From: Lagopus muta
Taxonomy: Eukaryota > Chordata > Aves > Galliformes > Phasianidae
Direction: 5' to 3'
NCBI RefSeq assembly: GCF_023343835.1
Contig: NC_064439.1
Location: forward strand, 39,115,508 to 39,179,507
Length of the DNA: 64,000 nucleotides
Of this stretch, positions 14,701-27,100 are shown piece after piece (position 1 is the first letter of the stretch; each line of letters opens with the position of its first letter). A program made the position numbers and the translations under genes. Below the pieces are notes generated by a model. The model ran no database searches. It was not told the origin of the DNA and worked only from the letters and a program-made list of their open reading frames with translations.

Positions 14701-17700
14701 ATGACAGAAACAGATGAGCAAACAATATGTGTTGAAGATTTTCCCCTGCAAATTTTCATGCCTTTACTAAAATAAATGCGTATACACACACACACACACA
14801 CACACTTAAAAAGATGTCTTATCAGCATAAAATAATTTGGAAGCCCTTCTAGGTTGAATTACTATAGAAAAAACATATGCTTCCTTTCTTCACACAACAT
14901 CAACACATAGCACTATTACGTATGTGTTCCTGTCCCGAGTCCAACCACGTGCTCTGCTACATATTGAAATGTCTGTGCATTAAACAGTTACTTACTTTGA
15001 GCAGCTTTGAAAATTAGAAGCAAATTTTTAAGCACATTCTGTGTTTCATCCTTGCAGCCTGATTCCTGTTATCCATCAAGTCTGTTTTAAAATAGGACGC
15101 GTTTTTGGTACTGCAGAGTCAACAGTGTTGGAAAGTTGGCAGGTACGCTTGTTTAAACAACATTCCCAAGTAGTCTCCTGGCAGGTGTTTCCAGAGTACT
15201 TTGAGCACAATTCTTTGGATGGGATATCTGCCAAAGTACATAGCAACAGGAAAAAAAGTGTTTTCCTCTTACCACAGTTGGGACAGTGCAGTGTTTTAGA
15301 TGCTGCGCTGTGCATCCATTTCAGGAGCTTATTTTGGCACAGGGTCAGGGCCTACACAATGGTAAAATACACAGCATATTCCTGTCTGTTTAATGCAAGT
15401 GAACTTCAGAATTCCAACTGGTAGGTTATCTTCCTGACTGCAGACCAGCCTCTGACAAGCCTCTTGCATTGATCTGCTTTTTCAGATATATAGAAACTCC
15501 TTACCACAAACCACCGTGTTGCACTGGCTTCTGCAAGTTCAGAACAAATGCTCGCTTCATAGCTGGCCAAAAGAACAAAACGGGAAGGGTGGGTGAGGTG
15601 GGAGAGGAATCAGAGAGCTTTGTCTACCTGGCACTGATTTCTCTTACAGCTGAACCTGCTTTTGCTTAATTGAAACCTGTCCTTTGGATTTGCAAAACAC
15701 ATGACTAGTTTTATAACCCTTCTGGCAGCTTGTCCACTTTCTCACTATGTTCTAGACCTAAAACTACCCTCTGCATTATCCACGGAGAAATAGTCTCTTA
15801 GATACGTGTACTCTTAGATACGTACAAACACTCTCTGACTGAAAATAGAAACAGGTATGTAGAACTGTAAACAGAGATCAAAGGCTAGGAGAAACACTGA
15901 CAAAGGGACACGCTGTTTTAAAATGTGCATTGTAAAGCAATACTAGAATAAAACCCTTTTCAAAGATGTGGTCACAGCATGTTGGGTTGTTGAACCAGTA
16001 CTCAGCTGCAGGTGTCCTGCATTAAGTCTTAGCACAAGATGGCTCTATGGCACAAAACTGGTTACTAAAATACGAGTTTTCATCCAGAACTCAGTTCTAA
16101 TTCTTGCTTATAAAGAAAAAGACCTGGTTCAAACCCTGAACTTGCATTTTCCTGGGTGTGGAGACAGGCTAACTGAAAAGCTTCAGATGTTAACCACAGA
16201 ATTTTTAACACTGAAGTGACTGTGTAAGCTCCATACTGACATTGAATCTTCTGTGCATGTGACTCAGCTTCATATTGCCTCCTCACCTTCTCACTCACCT
16301 ATTCCACCTACCATATACTGAGCTACCAGCATCTTCAGGCTTTCTATTTGTAGCTTCTGCATCTTGGCATTGGTGCAGGAACATGCAGCGCTCTGTTAGC
16401 TACAAATGACAATTATGTGGAGCAAAAATTCACATCCTGAGTGGCGATTTTTTTTTCTGCTTCATTTTATAGAGATCTCCAGGTTTCTATTGAAAATTTC
16501 TGGCATAGAATTTTCAGGCTGCCAGGCCAGGCTGCTATCAAACCCAACTGGCCTGCCTGCAAAATATGCAGACTGGCAGGGAACATCTCTAGTCCTTCCT
16601 AACCTCCAGCTTTCATTTCATTGAGCCTCTTTTGTTTCACACCCAAAATTCTCCTTGGCCTGAGCTAGAGACAGACTCTCCCCTAGGAGAACACATAACA
16701 AGCACAGGCAGCCCAAACTTCAGAGACCTCCCTGCCCAGCCGCAAGCTGTGAAAGAACAGGAGGGCATGAGCACACAGCTATACAGCACTGGGTGACATG
16801 GATGATATGAGTATCCCTGCTCTATTTAGCCAGTGCCATTATGAGCACTGCAGCAAAAAGGTGTTCTGAGCAGGCTTCAGAAGAAAGACTAACTGTCCAA
16901 AAACAAGCGTTAAGTCTTTACTTCAGATAAGATATTCAAATACAGTTTTTGTGGGTGACAGTGTACAGTGCATTTTTTCCTTGTAAGTCCTTAATAAATT
17001 GGTTTATATTTTATTATCCACTGGTAGGATAAAAAAGAAAAGCTATATTTAAGTCATTATTGGAATCCTAAGCATTTCCAGGTGTTATGCATAGTTTACA
17101 ATAGTAAGGGTGGAAATTTTCCCAGGCCCCTTTTCTTTTTTATTTTGATTTTTCCTGTGTCTATGAAGTATACTAGAGTGACAAACCTTGAGATTATTCA
17201 TTGTTTTGCCACAGATGATGGATATTCCTGATGTCTGGGCTTTTCCCCTTTGACCTATGGTCATATTTATGACTGACTTGATTTCTTCATGTCGGAACTG
17301 TCTGTGTTCTCCAGATAATGGACTGAGACCATCACTGTTTCCTATAAAATATACTTATTTCCCTTCACGTTACATAAATCCACAATGGACATCAGTGTAA
17401 ATGAAATGATTTTCAGTGATGACAGTGCCTTCTAGTCACTTCTAAAGTAGGCCAGATAAAGGTTAGTGACCTAAAAACCATCAAAATTACTTTATTCTGC
17501 AAACCTCTGCGTTCCTCAACCAAAGGGTGAACCTGCTGCATCTTACCAGCAGTCAGGCAGATGGAGATTCCTGTTCAAAAGAACGAGGAGTTTTTGGTAC
17601 CTTAATAATTCAGGCCAGGCAAATCTAGATTTCCCTGAAAAGTATTATTTATGAAGAAGCTTCCTTTTAGCAAGTTAAGTGCTTGTGTCAGGGATGGTGA

Positions 17701-20700
17701 AATTTTGGTGTAGTTGTTCTTAAGGAAAATTTTAAAAATAAGTGATGTCACAAGTGTTGCTTCAGTCAGACAGGTCTTGGAGGTAGAACTTTGGAAACTT
17801 GCAACAGAAATTTTGGAAAAAGGCATTTGAAAGATTTTCCAAACCTTTTGGGACATTGACTGACATTCTTATGGTTATTTTTTGAAAGAGGAATGTACTT
17901 GAATGTTTTACTTCCCTTACTGTTATGGCTGTAACTTTACTCCAGTGCTGGCATAGTTTTCTCTAGAGTGGGCAAAGGTCTTGCAACCAAAATGGAATTT
18001 CTGTAAGTGTGGTTACAACGTGCTTTCTCTGAAGAACCTGACAAGGAAAACATAGAAAAATGTGCTGAGCAATCTGTGTGGGTTTTTTGTTCTGGGCACT
18101 CTAATGCCTGTCATTCTCTTTGAATAGTCACTTCCAAAATTTGTGGATGTTTATCACTAGCGCTGCCACATTACCAACAAGGACTAAATCAACTGTTCAG
18201 ACTGCAAGGAAATCACATCTTTTCCTCTGTTGAGTGCAAGATGTATGATAATAATTCAATGGTCATTTTCCTGTAGGAATAAGAAATCATTAAAAGCTTT
18301 AGAACGTAGTGTTTTCTAAGCCTATCTGAATGGTCACCAGGCTGGAGTTGAGTCTAGGCATGGCTTCAAAGTCAGCTTACCAGTGCACTTCCATAGGACA
18401 GATTCCCTCTCTAGCGTCCACATCAGCATGTACTGCTACAGCATTGGGCTGCCAGAGAGTTCTGACATACCCCTTTTCCTTCAGCCATCTCACTAAATAA
18501 AATATTCCCAGAGTTCTACCCAGTTCATGCAACTGAGTCACAGCACAGTCAAATGTGTTACAGCAAACAGTCTCTAGTAGTTATCCTAGAACATGAAAAA
18601 TACTCTCTGGCCAGTGTATCTAAATCAGGCTAACCCAGAATCTTTAAATTTTAAATGATGAATATCTTCACCCCACTGCCTGCAAATGATGCATCCACCA
18701 AACTTCGATCATTATGTGCTTTTGAGGAAAATCAGAAAATGCTCACAGATTTTTTTACCAATATGTTTGTTTCACTGAAGAAAGTGATTTGCTCTTCTTT
18801 CACTAGTGAGAGGGGAAGAGAGAGAGAGAGAAGGAAGAGGAAGGTTGTACAACACAGAAGTAATATTGAATGTTTTAGGCTACAAAGTGATTTGTGCGCA
18901 CAGATCAGGCTTTGACTGGTGCAACTATAACATATCACTTCAGTCATCTGGAAATGAGATGTTTTATTTAACAGCAGCCTAGATTCTGTAGCCAGTGGCA
19001 AGTGGGCACCTTCAGAGAAGTCATCCACTTCAGACAGGTTCAGTCATTCTCCGCTATGACTACAAAAGAAAGAACCACCTCAACAGCCCAGACAGTTATC
19101 CTTTGGTAGGTTAATATTAAGTGAGATGAATCCTACTTACAGCAGGGTCACCCTTTGCATCAGAGGCAAAACTGTGGGTCAGAGTTTCTTGCAAGCGCAG
19201 TAAGTGTGTTTACCTAATGCAAACAGTTCTCTGTTGCCTGGGCCTCCAGCTGGAGGGGGCTAAAGGTGCTCATGACATGATTATTCTGTCACGAGAGGGG
19301 TTCTTGCCCTGTACGGCACAGCAGTCCTGGGGCTGGCGGCACTGGCAAAGGGCAGCTCAAAGAACAATGGGCTCGTAGCTGACCATGCACAAATGGGAAA
19401 GGAAGCCATTTATCATCGGTAGGCCATAATGGAGAGCCACTTCCTATTAATTAGAAAAACAACAGAAACTGAAAAAAAAGAAAACAAGAAACTTACGTAA
19501 TATGATCTCAGAGCTGGCTGATTTGCTAATGTAAAACACAGGGTGGAAAAAAAAAAAGCTGATAATGTGGAACAGTAGGGCATGACTGCTGATCTCATAG
19601 AAAAAACATGCGGAAAATACTATTCAAAACACTGGCAACATGACTTCATGTGAAAGGCGGATTTCTTCTTTTACAGTGGGCAGAATGTTCCAAAAGAACT
19701 TGCGTGCATCTGCTTGTGCTCTTTCCATTAGCAGACGCGCAGATGGCTTGGTTTCTCAGGACCAAATGGGCACTGCTTGGTTCAGCTGCTATGAGCATCT
19801 ATGTCCTAGATAATGAATGTGTTAGATTGCATTCAAGACATTTTGCCCTCTCATGCCCTGGCTGTAAGGCTAAGAGCATTTACTGTATTTTGGAGGGCTT
19901 GGAAGGCAAAAGAGCATTTCCAATCTGATGCAATCACACAGATCTACCTCTCTGGACAGCAAAATACTAACGCAAGTAGAATTAGCAGTATAAGGTGGCC
20001 AATCCTTGTTACTGAGTCTGAGGAATTGCCCCAGAGACGCTCTCTACCACTTTCGTTTAGTGACTGTGTACGTTTTTTAAAAGTAGTTATGAATGATGGA
20101 AAATATAAAAACATCTGTGATGCTGTAAAAAATGATACTTTACAAGAGAAAACTCCCCTTCTCTTTTGTCTATAGCAAATTAGGTTTAATAGTGATTGCT
20201 TTAGAAGAGGCAGCATGTTGCATTAAAATAAGAAATACATAGTAATTTGCATGGAAGTATAAGGTGGTGTTCAAAATCTTTATTATCTCCTAAAAGTTTA
20301 AGAGGAATTTCTTCATTTGTTTATGAATTCTGGCTCTTGCTATTGCACACTCAAGCACTACACTCTTTTGCTGTTACTGGTAGGAAAATGTGTTTGACGA
20401 GGGATGACTGGAGGTACACAAAAGTGTTAGCTTTTGTCATGCTGTTTTTCCTGTCTTTACGATAACATGACAGTAACCCTGGACACTGAATGAGATCCTG
20501 AAATTAACAGCTAAAGTCACCTCAGATGTCCCTTTGGAAATGAACGTGGCTTTCTCCTAAACAGGCATTACTCCATCACTTGACTACCCAAAATGTGCCA
20601 CATCAGCACTAATGATACGACCTCAGGCTCTGTCATCTCCTTCCTTCCCATTAAGCCCATGCTTCCTATCTGTGCATTTTTAGAAACCTCAGAGCAAAGG

Positions 20701-22839
20701 TGAAGACTGCCCTTGTCCACTAAAAAAAGACTGGAGAGCATTTATGCTGAGTTCTTGCTGCTAGCTTGAACATCATTGCTTTAGGTTTTTTAGTCTTTAG
20801 TTGGCAGTTCTTCTGACACCAGGTGTTATGACACAGAGACATCTGTAACTGTGACCAGATCAGTGACTAAAGAAGTGATTTTTATTGCTGGTAAGTGATA
20901 CATGCACTATTTGGCCTTGGTAATGTTATAATCTGTCTTAAACCAGTGAGTTTCACATAAAAGCAACCAGGAGCACCCTGCTTTAGAAAAGAGTATTTTT
21001 ATTAGGTCAAGCACTGAGCTGACTCAGATGTAGCTTATATTGGCTTTTGGTTCTTTTTAAAGAGCTATGCAGATGCCATGGCAACTGACTCAGCCTAAGA
21101 GAAGCTGGCTGGACATTGCTAAATGAGGCTTTAAGATTTTTTAGTGCAGTTCACCAGAGAATAGCCTGACCTCTATATACATGGTAGTCAATCAGGCTTT
21201 TTAAGTTTTTTTTTTTTTTCATTAAGAAAATATTTTTGTAGAATTTCTAGCTTGATGTAAAGTAGGCTTGGCATTTGCAAAGGCTCTAAAGATTGTTAAT
21301 ATTTGAGTAGTTCCAATCGCTTCAGCAAAACAAGCATAAGAATGACATAAGCGATACAGAGTACACCAGAAGTTTGTCTTTTTCTGTTATTCAAATAGGA
21401 GACAAACAGTGCACAATAAAAATTTATTCTGAGTCATTGCATCTACCAAGAGTAGATCTGTGAGTTTCAATATTCCACGGTAAAGAAGAAAGACATGATA
21501 TCCAAATATGTCCCACAGGCATTTCTTAACAGCACACAGCCTAGAGCTGGGAGCGCCGTTGTACTGGAAGTATCTATAAAAGTCAACACCTCTCTGCTTC
21601 TGTTTAAATGGAGCAGAGAGAGCATTGTCTCATAAAGAATTGAGAAGCCACTGTTAGTAGCACTTCTGTCTTAGAGCCCAACATGTCCTAGATTCTGGGG
21701 TATTTTTACTGAGCGTATTAGGCTCTCTTTTGGAAAAGAAAACTATTTTTAGATAGGGTGCAGCTTCCTGACATAGAGCACTGGACAAAATGTCATACCA
21801 CCTGGATAAGGAAGTTTTTGTAATGTAAATAGTGCCCCACATTTTCTCCCAAGATACTTTTCTCTGCTATCTCTTTTTCATTTTTTAAAACAGTTCCAAG
21901 CTGAAAATATGTCATGTACCTTAATAAAGGGCTGAAATCTTAATCCTAGTTTTATGAGGTCTGTGAATCTGATATATATTGTGCAGTGTGGGAATTAATC
22001 CCAGGTGACTGTGAGGTAAGCCTGATGTCTGTAGTTATCAGGTGCTAGTCTCCTTCAAGTACACATGTGATCTGTGAGTTTTTCATTGTGTGCAGTGTAT
22101 TCTGTGTTACAATTTAATGAGATAAAGAGAAGCGGAATGTGCACACTTAATCAGTTCAAATGGTAGCATATCGTAACCCACAACATCAAGAAAGGCTCAC
22201 AGCTGCTCAGGCTCATTCCAGTGAATAAAAGCTTTCAAAGAAAAATGAACTATTAAAAAAATAGTAGAAATCAGAATGAACTTACGGGCAACTGGCAGTC
22301 ATTCTGTCCTAATTACAGTTGTAATAGCTGTAATAGCTGTAAAATGGATTGCAATAGTCCTTACCTGAGCGAGAGAACTCCTGGGAGAATTTTATCCATG
22401 AGATTGTTGGGGGGTGGAGGCAGAAGGGTAGAATGAAAAACATATTTTTTGCATATTTCCTTCTTGTGTGGCTTATTTCTTTATCTTAAGGGCTGTTGGG
22501 CTCATGCCATTTTAATTCCACTGTCTGGAGACATGCTAGCAGTGGTGTGGCAGTGGCAAAGACAGACTGAGGTGCTTCTGAATTATGGAAGAAGTCGGCT
22601 TTGTATCACTCTAGGAAACAGTGATTTCTCATTTTTAAGGAAATATATTTGGAATATACTTGAAACTAGTTTTGTAGAATGAAGTGCATTACTTTATCTA
22701 TTTTGAACTTGGTGGACTGTGCATGTTCCTCCAAACTAGATCTACACCCTCTCCTTTCTCTTTATCCTTCCTATCATGCCCCCTTCCCTAGCACCTTTTG
22801 TAAAGATTAAAGATTGTCCATATTCTGAACAAGTGTTCT
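8751..22839. other. Intergenic DNA, no gene seen
   Basis: There is no supported exon on either strand. Small features are an (AC)11 run at 14784-14805, an (AAAAC)-like run near 12907-12927, a GA-rich patch near 18810-18840 and a 16-bp-period duplication at 15795-15823. A slightly GC-richer patch near 19220-19390 has no recognisable gene or repeat. The antisense frame at 8869-9252 has a hydrophobic start but no family resemblance. Confidence 0.6.
14784..14805. repeat. (AC)11 dinucleotide microsatellite
   Basis: Eleven uninterrupted AC units preceded by a short alternating TA. This is an ordinary dinucleotide microsatellite that is likely polymorphic. Confidence 0.95.
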
Positions 22840-23054
22840 TTCCCTTCCCTTCCCTTCCCTTCCCTTCCCTTCCCTTCCCTTCCCTTCCCTTCCCTTCCCT
22901 TCCCTTCCCTTCCCTTCCCTTCCCTTCCCTTCCCTTCCCTTCCCTTCCCTTCCCTTCCCTTCCCTTCCCTTCCCTTCCCTTCCCTTCCCTTCCCTTCCCT
23001 TCCCTTCCCTTCCCTTCCCTTCCCTTCCCTTCCCTTCCCTTCCCTTCCCTTCCC
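22840..23054. repeat. Perfect (TTCCC)43 pentanucleotide array
   Basis: Counting from the row positions, 43 uninterrupted TTCCC units fill 215 bp without a single substitution. The complementary strand is (GGGAA)n, the same cyclic motif as AAGGG. The tract is purely pyrimidine on + and purine on -. The flanks (about 22740-22800 and 23056-23095) are also pyrimidine-rich. The long open frames across it, giving PFPSL repeats on + and GREGK repeats on -, are consequences of a 5-bp period and are not genes. Purity over this length implies recent expansion and probably length polymorphism. Confidence 0.98.
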
Positions 23055-23447
23055 TCAAATCCACTCTTTTCCCCTCTGAATCTGCTCCCATTACCTTGTG
23101 TTTACAATCCTGTAATAAACTGTTTAATTTTGGGCATTTTCTTGCAGACTGTTGTGGCTGTGCTCTGGTGTCTTCTGTAGGATTTATCTCTCAGCACTCT
23201 GTCTGCTCACCAGATCCCTTTCATTGCTTCCTTTGAGACTGGGACTCACTCAACATGTATATCCAGAGGCGTACGAGTGAGTGCCTTAAAATATTCCAAA
23301 CGGCCTTCAGTTGTCTGTCTTGAAATCTTTCACAGGCTTCAAGTCAAATAGGAATGTCTCAGATACCCTAGGACTTCTGAACTAAACTTGTCAGCTGTGT
23401 TTAGGTAGCTGAAATGTTTCCCTTTAACCCTCCTTTCTATCCTCTGA

Positions 23448-23480
23448 CAACAACAACAACAACAATAATAATAATAATAA
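23448..23480. repeat. Compound (CAA)6(TAA)5 trinucleotide repeat
   Basis: Six CAA units at 23448-23465 pass directly into five TAA units at 23466-23480. The single-base change between units suggests one array derived from the other by a point change followed by slippage. Confidence 0.95.
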
Positions 23481-24126
23481 TTCCTTCAGTGATAAATGCA
23501 CAGTCTGCAGTTACAAGTCAACCTATCAAACGGCACATAGACTTCCCAGGAAGCCCCAGTGAATGTTCCCCTTGCAATTCTTTTCATACTATAAACTTCT
23601 AATTCTAAAGTTACAGAAAGATAAGTTTCTGTGCTATGTCAAGGATTATCCCTTGATAAACCTCGTTTACCAAAGGATATTGAAAAAAAAGTTCAAGTTA
23701 TCACACATACTTAAATCCTTTTTTCATAGGAGATTTGACAGAAACGCATTCAGGGTTTTATCCCACTTCTAACACAAAGTCCTAGTTTCCCAGTGTGTGA
23801 TGATCTTCTCTATTTCTCTCTCACTTCTATATCTCTCTCTGTATCACTTTCTATATTTCTCTCAAAAGAGTTCACAATAGTTCAGATGAAAACATACTTG
23901 AGTCAGGATTTTGGGGTACAAGTTCAAAAGACTCAACAAATGCACTACCAACACAAATTCTGATACCTCTATTGAATGTTTTAGACCCTAACTCTACACA
24001 GAGCCTCTGGAATAACTGGAAAGCACAGCATTGCTTCAGACAAAAACCACATCAACAGCCTAATTCTGCATACACTAATACATTGAGAAATCTCAGTGAA
24101 TTCAATATATATCATTCAAGAATTTG

Positions 24127-24187
24127 GCTTTTCTCCTTTCCTCTCCTTCCCTACCCTCTCTTTCCCTCTCTACCCCTCCCCTCCCTG
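24127..24187. repeat. Low-complexity polypyrimidine patch
   Basis: About 60 bases are almost entirely C and T on the + strand, built of irregular CTCC, TTCC and CCCT words. It is not a clean tandem repeat. It has the same composition class as the pentanucleotide array about 1 kb upstream. Confidence 0.7.
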
Positions 24188-27100
24188 TGCAGATTTTTGA
24201 CCATAAATGCCAAATTATGAAATAAATTGCACAAAAAGTAATGTTTTTCTAAGAAATGAACCCAGTATAACCATAGAATGTATCCTATCAGTCTGGACTC
24301 TGTCACCCTGGGATTTTCTTGTATGTGCAGACATTACTGGAAACAGTCAGAAGTGACCCTTGAGAGTCCATTCTTACGGGAAGCAAATTTTTTGAACGTG
24401 TTGAATAGTGCTCCTTAAAGGCAGTTCTAAGTGAGGTGGGAAAGCAACTGTCAGAAAATAATTTCATTTGCCAAATTTTGTTTTTCTCCCTTAAAATCTG
24501 TCTTTAGGAAGTATGTGAAATCTGCGGGCAGCTTTTACCAGAAGTAGTTTTGCCTAATTTCCTGACAGAGTTCATCCAGCGTAGTTTCCCGAATTCAAAC
24601 ACACCAACATTTTGAGATATAAATTAAGATAATGGACATTTCTGTGCCCTTAGCTGGTTATATAATGTACTTGCATGTGAGACAGAATTCTCTCTTGATC
24701 TCTTCTTTAGGCCATTATCACAAGCCAGCTAGAAACAAACACCTGTGGAGAAAGGTATTCAATCTTCCTTCCATTTTTTTCCCTTTTCTTTGTAATTGTG
24801 AAGGATTAATCACTGTTGTCAAGCAAAGTGAAACCCTTAGATACATGTTTATTGCTAGAGAGTCTGGGATGTTAACTATTTTCACTGAAAAAGAAATTGA
24901 ATGACAACAGATTTAGCAGGACTTCTGGTGCCTTCCCACAGCAGCATAGAGAGCTGAGCCTCAGCCTCTGTTCTCCATCATACTGCAGACCACTGGGCTT
25001 ATTTGGCAGCTCAGCAGCCATTGACCGTCACTGAGCATCTCCCCACTTGGTCACGTAGCCAACAGTCAGCCAGCCCTGTCTGAGGAAGGGCTGAACTATG
25101 TTTAGGGGGACAGCTGATAACTGAAACGTTTTGCAGAAGTGCATAAAATTGCCAAGACGAATTTTCATGAAGCAACTGGAATTGCTTCCCTGTAGTACTT
25201 TCCCAGACTGTTTCCTACCTCACAGACTAGCTTACTTTTCCCTCTCCTCCATCTCCATTTTCTCAGGTACCTGGGTAGCTACCGTGATGTCCATTGCTCA
25301 AAAATAATATTTCCATTTACAGATTATTTATCTTTGCACATAGCACAGGGTCAGAAACCAGTCTCCACTGAAAGGATAGTCTCTCTTTCACTTCCTAATA
25401 ACCCTTTTCTTACCTGGAGCTTGAAATCATGGAGGAGATACAAGGAACCTGCTTCAAAACTTTTAAAAGGATAAAGCACGCAAATTTGCTAGGAAACAGC
25501 ATCCTAAAAATTGCAGTTTCAAATACAGCAACTAAGAATCAACAATAATTTTTTGTCCACTCTAATACTAGAGTTTGGCAATAGCATTCAGCCAAAACGC
25601 CTACGTCAGTGATGGCTGAGTCAAAATATTTTATATGACAGGTCACAGAATGGTTTTGCAGCATTTCCACACAGCTGGAAAAGCAATCATACAAAGAAAA
25701 GGGCAGCAGCTGTGAGATTTCAAAATCTTACCACAAAAGGAATTCTGGAATTGTGATGGACATTTTTAAGTCCTCATCATCTATCCCTTGTCTTTCTCTC
25801 TTTCTCGCCTCCATTTGTCTCAAACACTAAAAATTACTGATACCATTTGGTTCTGGTGTCCAATTTTAATCATGTGACATTTGGGGAAAAAAAAATAAAT
25901 AAAAGTAGAGGAGTTGGATATATTTGATACATCAGTTTATATACTAATTTTTTCTTTCACGACCCATAAAGGGCGGATGTCTATTTGAATCCAGAAATTC
26001 CAGGCAGGGTGATGAAACAAAGACATAATAGAAGCCTCCACAACTGAAAGCACGCAGCAGACATTGGTCTTTCGCCCACCAAAAACTGCAGCCTGCCTTT
26101 TTCAGCATACTCCTAAGTCTCACAGATCACTACCTAAGTGCACTGTGGGATGAGCAGCTTCTTGAGCTGCAAATGCAGTTTGTCCTGTGACTGCCAGTTT
26201 GTACAATATGTGTGCACTGCAGGAGGAGAAAATGAGGGAGTAGGCAAGCAATCAGCATTGTGATTTGGGGGGGGATTTTTTCAGGGATTTGGTCTGTATC
26301 TTTCAGAACTGTTTGAGTAAAAGAATGGTTAAAGAAAATCTGTGGCCTAGAGCATTTTTCCTCACACAAAAGGGACTCTATTTTTGGTTGGAAAATCTTC
26401 CACTAAAGCAAAAAGACGATTTATTTCAGCACTCTCAAATGTTGTTGTATGCATTTTGTGTATACCTTTTCAGTGTAATATAGAAGAATACTGGCCAGTA
26501 TACATCTTATTTTTCTTAAGCCTTGCTTCTACTTCTTTGATTCATTACAAATCAGCTTTGCACTATGAACTTACCATACCCTGTAGGTACAAGCTCTGTG
26601 ACCAGGTATAACAATAAACTCCTTTTGATGTCTGTGGTAGCAAGAATGTGTCCTAAACAGAGTTAACAGCAAGCACTCAGAAAGCAGCAACACTAAGCAG
26701 ATGGCAGTTTTAGATTTACAATCTGAGAATCCACTGGTTTCATCCATTCCATATAAATAGCTAAATCTATCTAGCAGGGATTTTGTCATACCTAGGTATG
26801 GGGCCTCAAACAATGAGGAATGTATTTCTGGAAGGACTTAGCAGCCTGATACAGAGACAGACTCTCGGAGCCCAGTTTTGGGCCACTCAAGTTAAAGACT
26901 GTCTGAGATTCCCTTTGCTTTCATGAATGCCAAAGTGGACTTTGTTTTATTCGGACCTGAAAGAATCCTTCAGGATCTTGTGTAGGTGCTGAGGCTTTTG
27001 AAAATCTGGTCTTTTATTTGAAATGTTCAGCCTCTCTGAAAGGGAATTTTATACTTTAGCTCTTTGCATGCATATTCATACAGAACAGAAGTGGAGAAAA

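Noticed and set aside
22776..23180. 134-codon + frame (PFPSL repeats) and 94-codon - frame (GREGK repeats)
   Set aside because: Both are produced by the 5-bp repeat, which lacks stops in any frame. There is no other coding sign.
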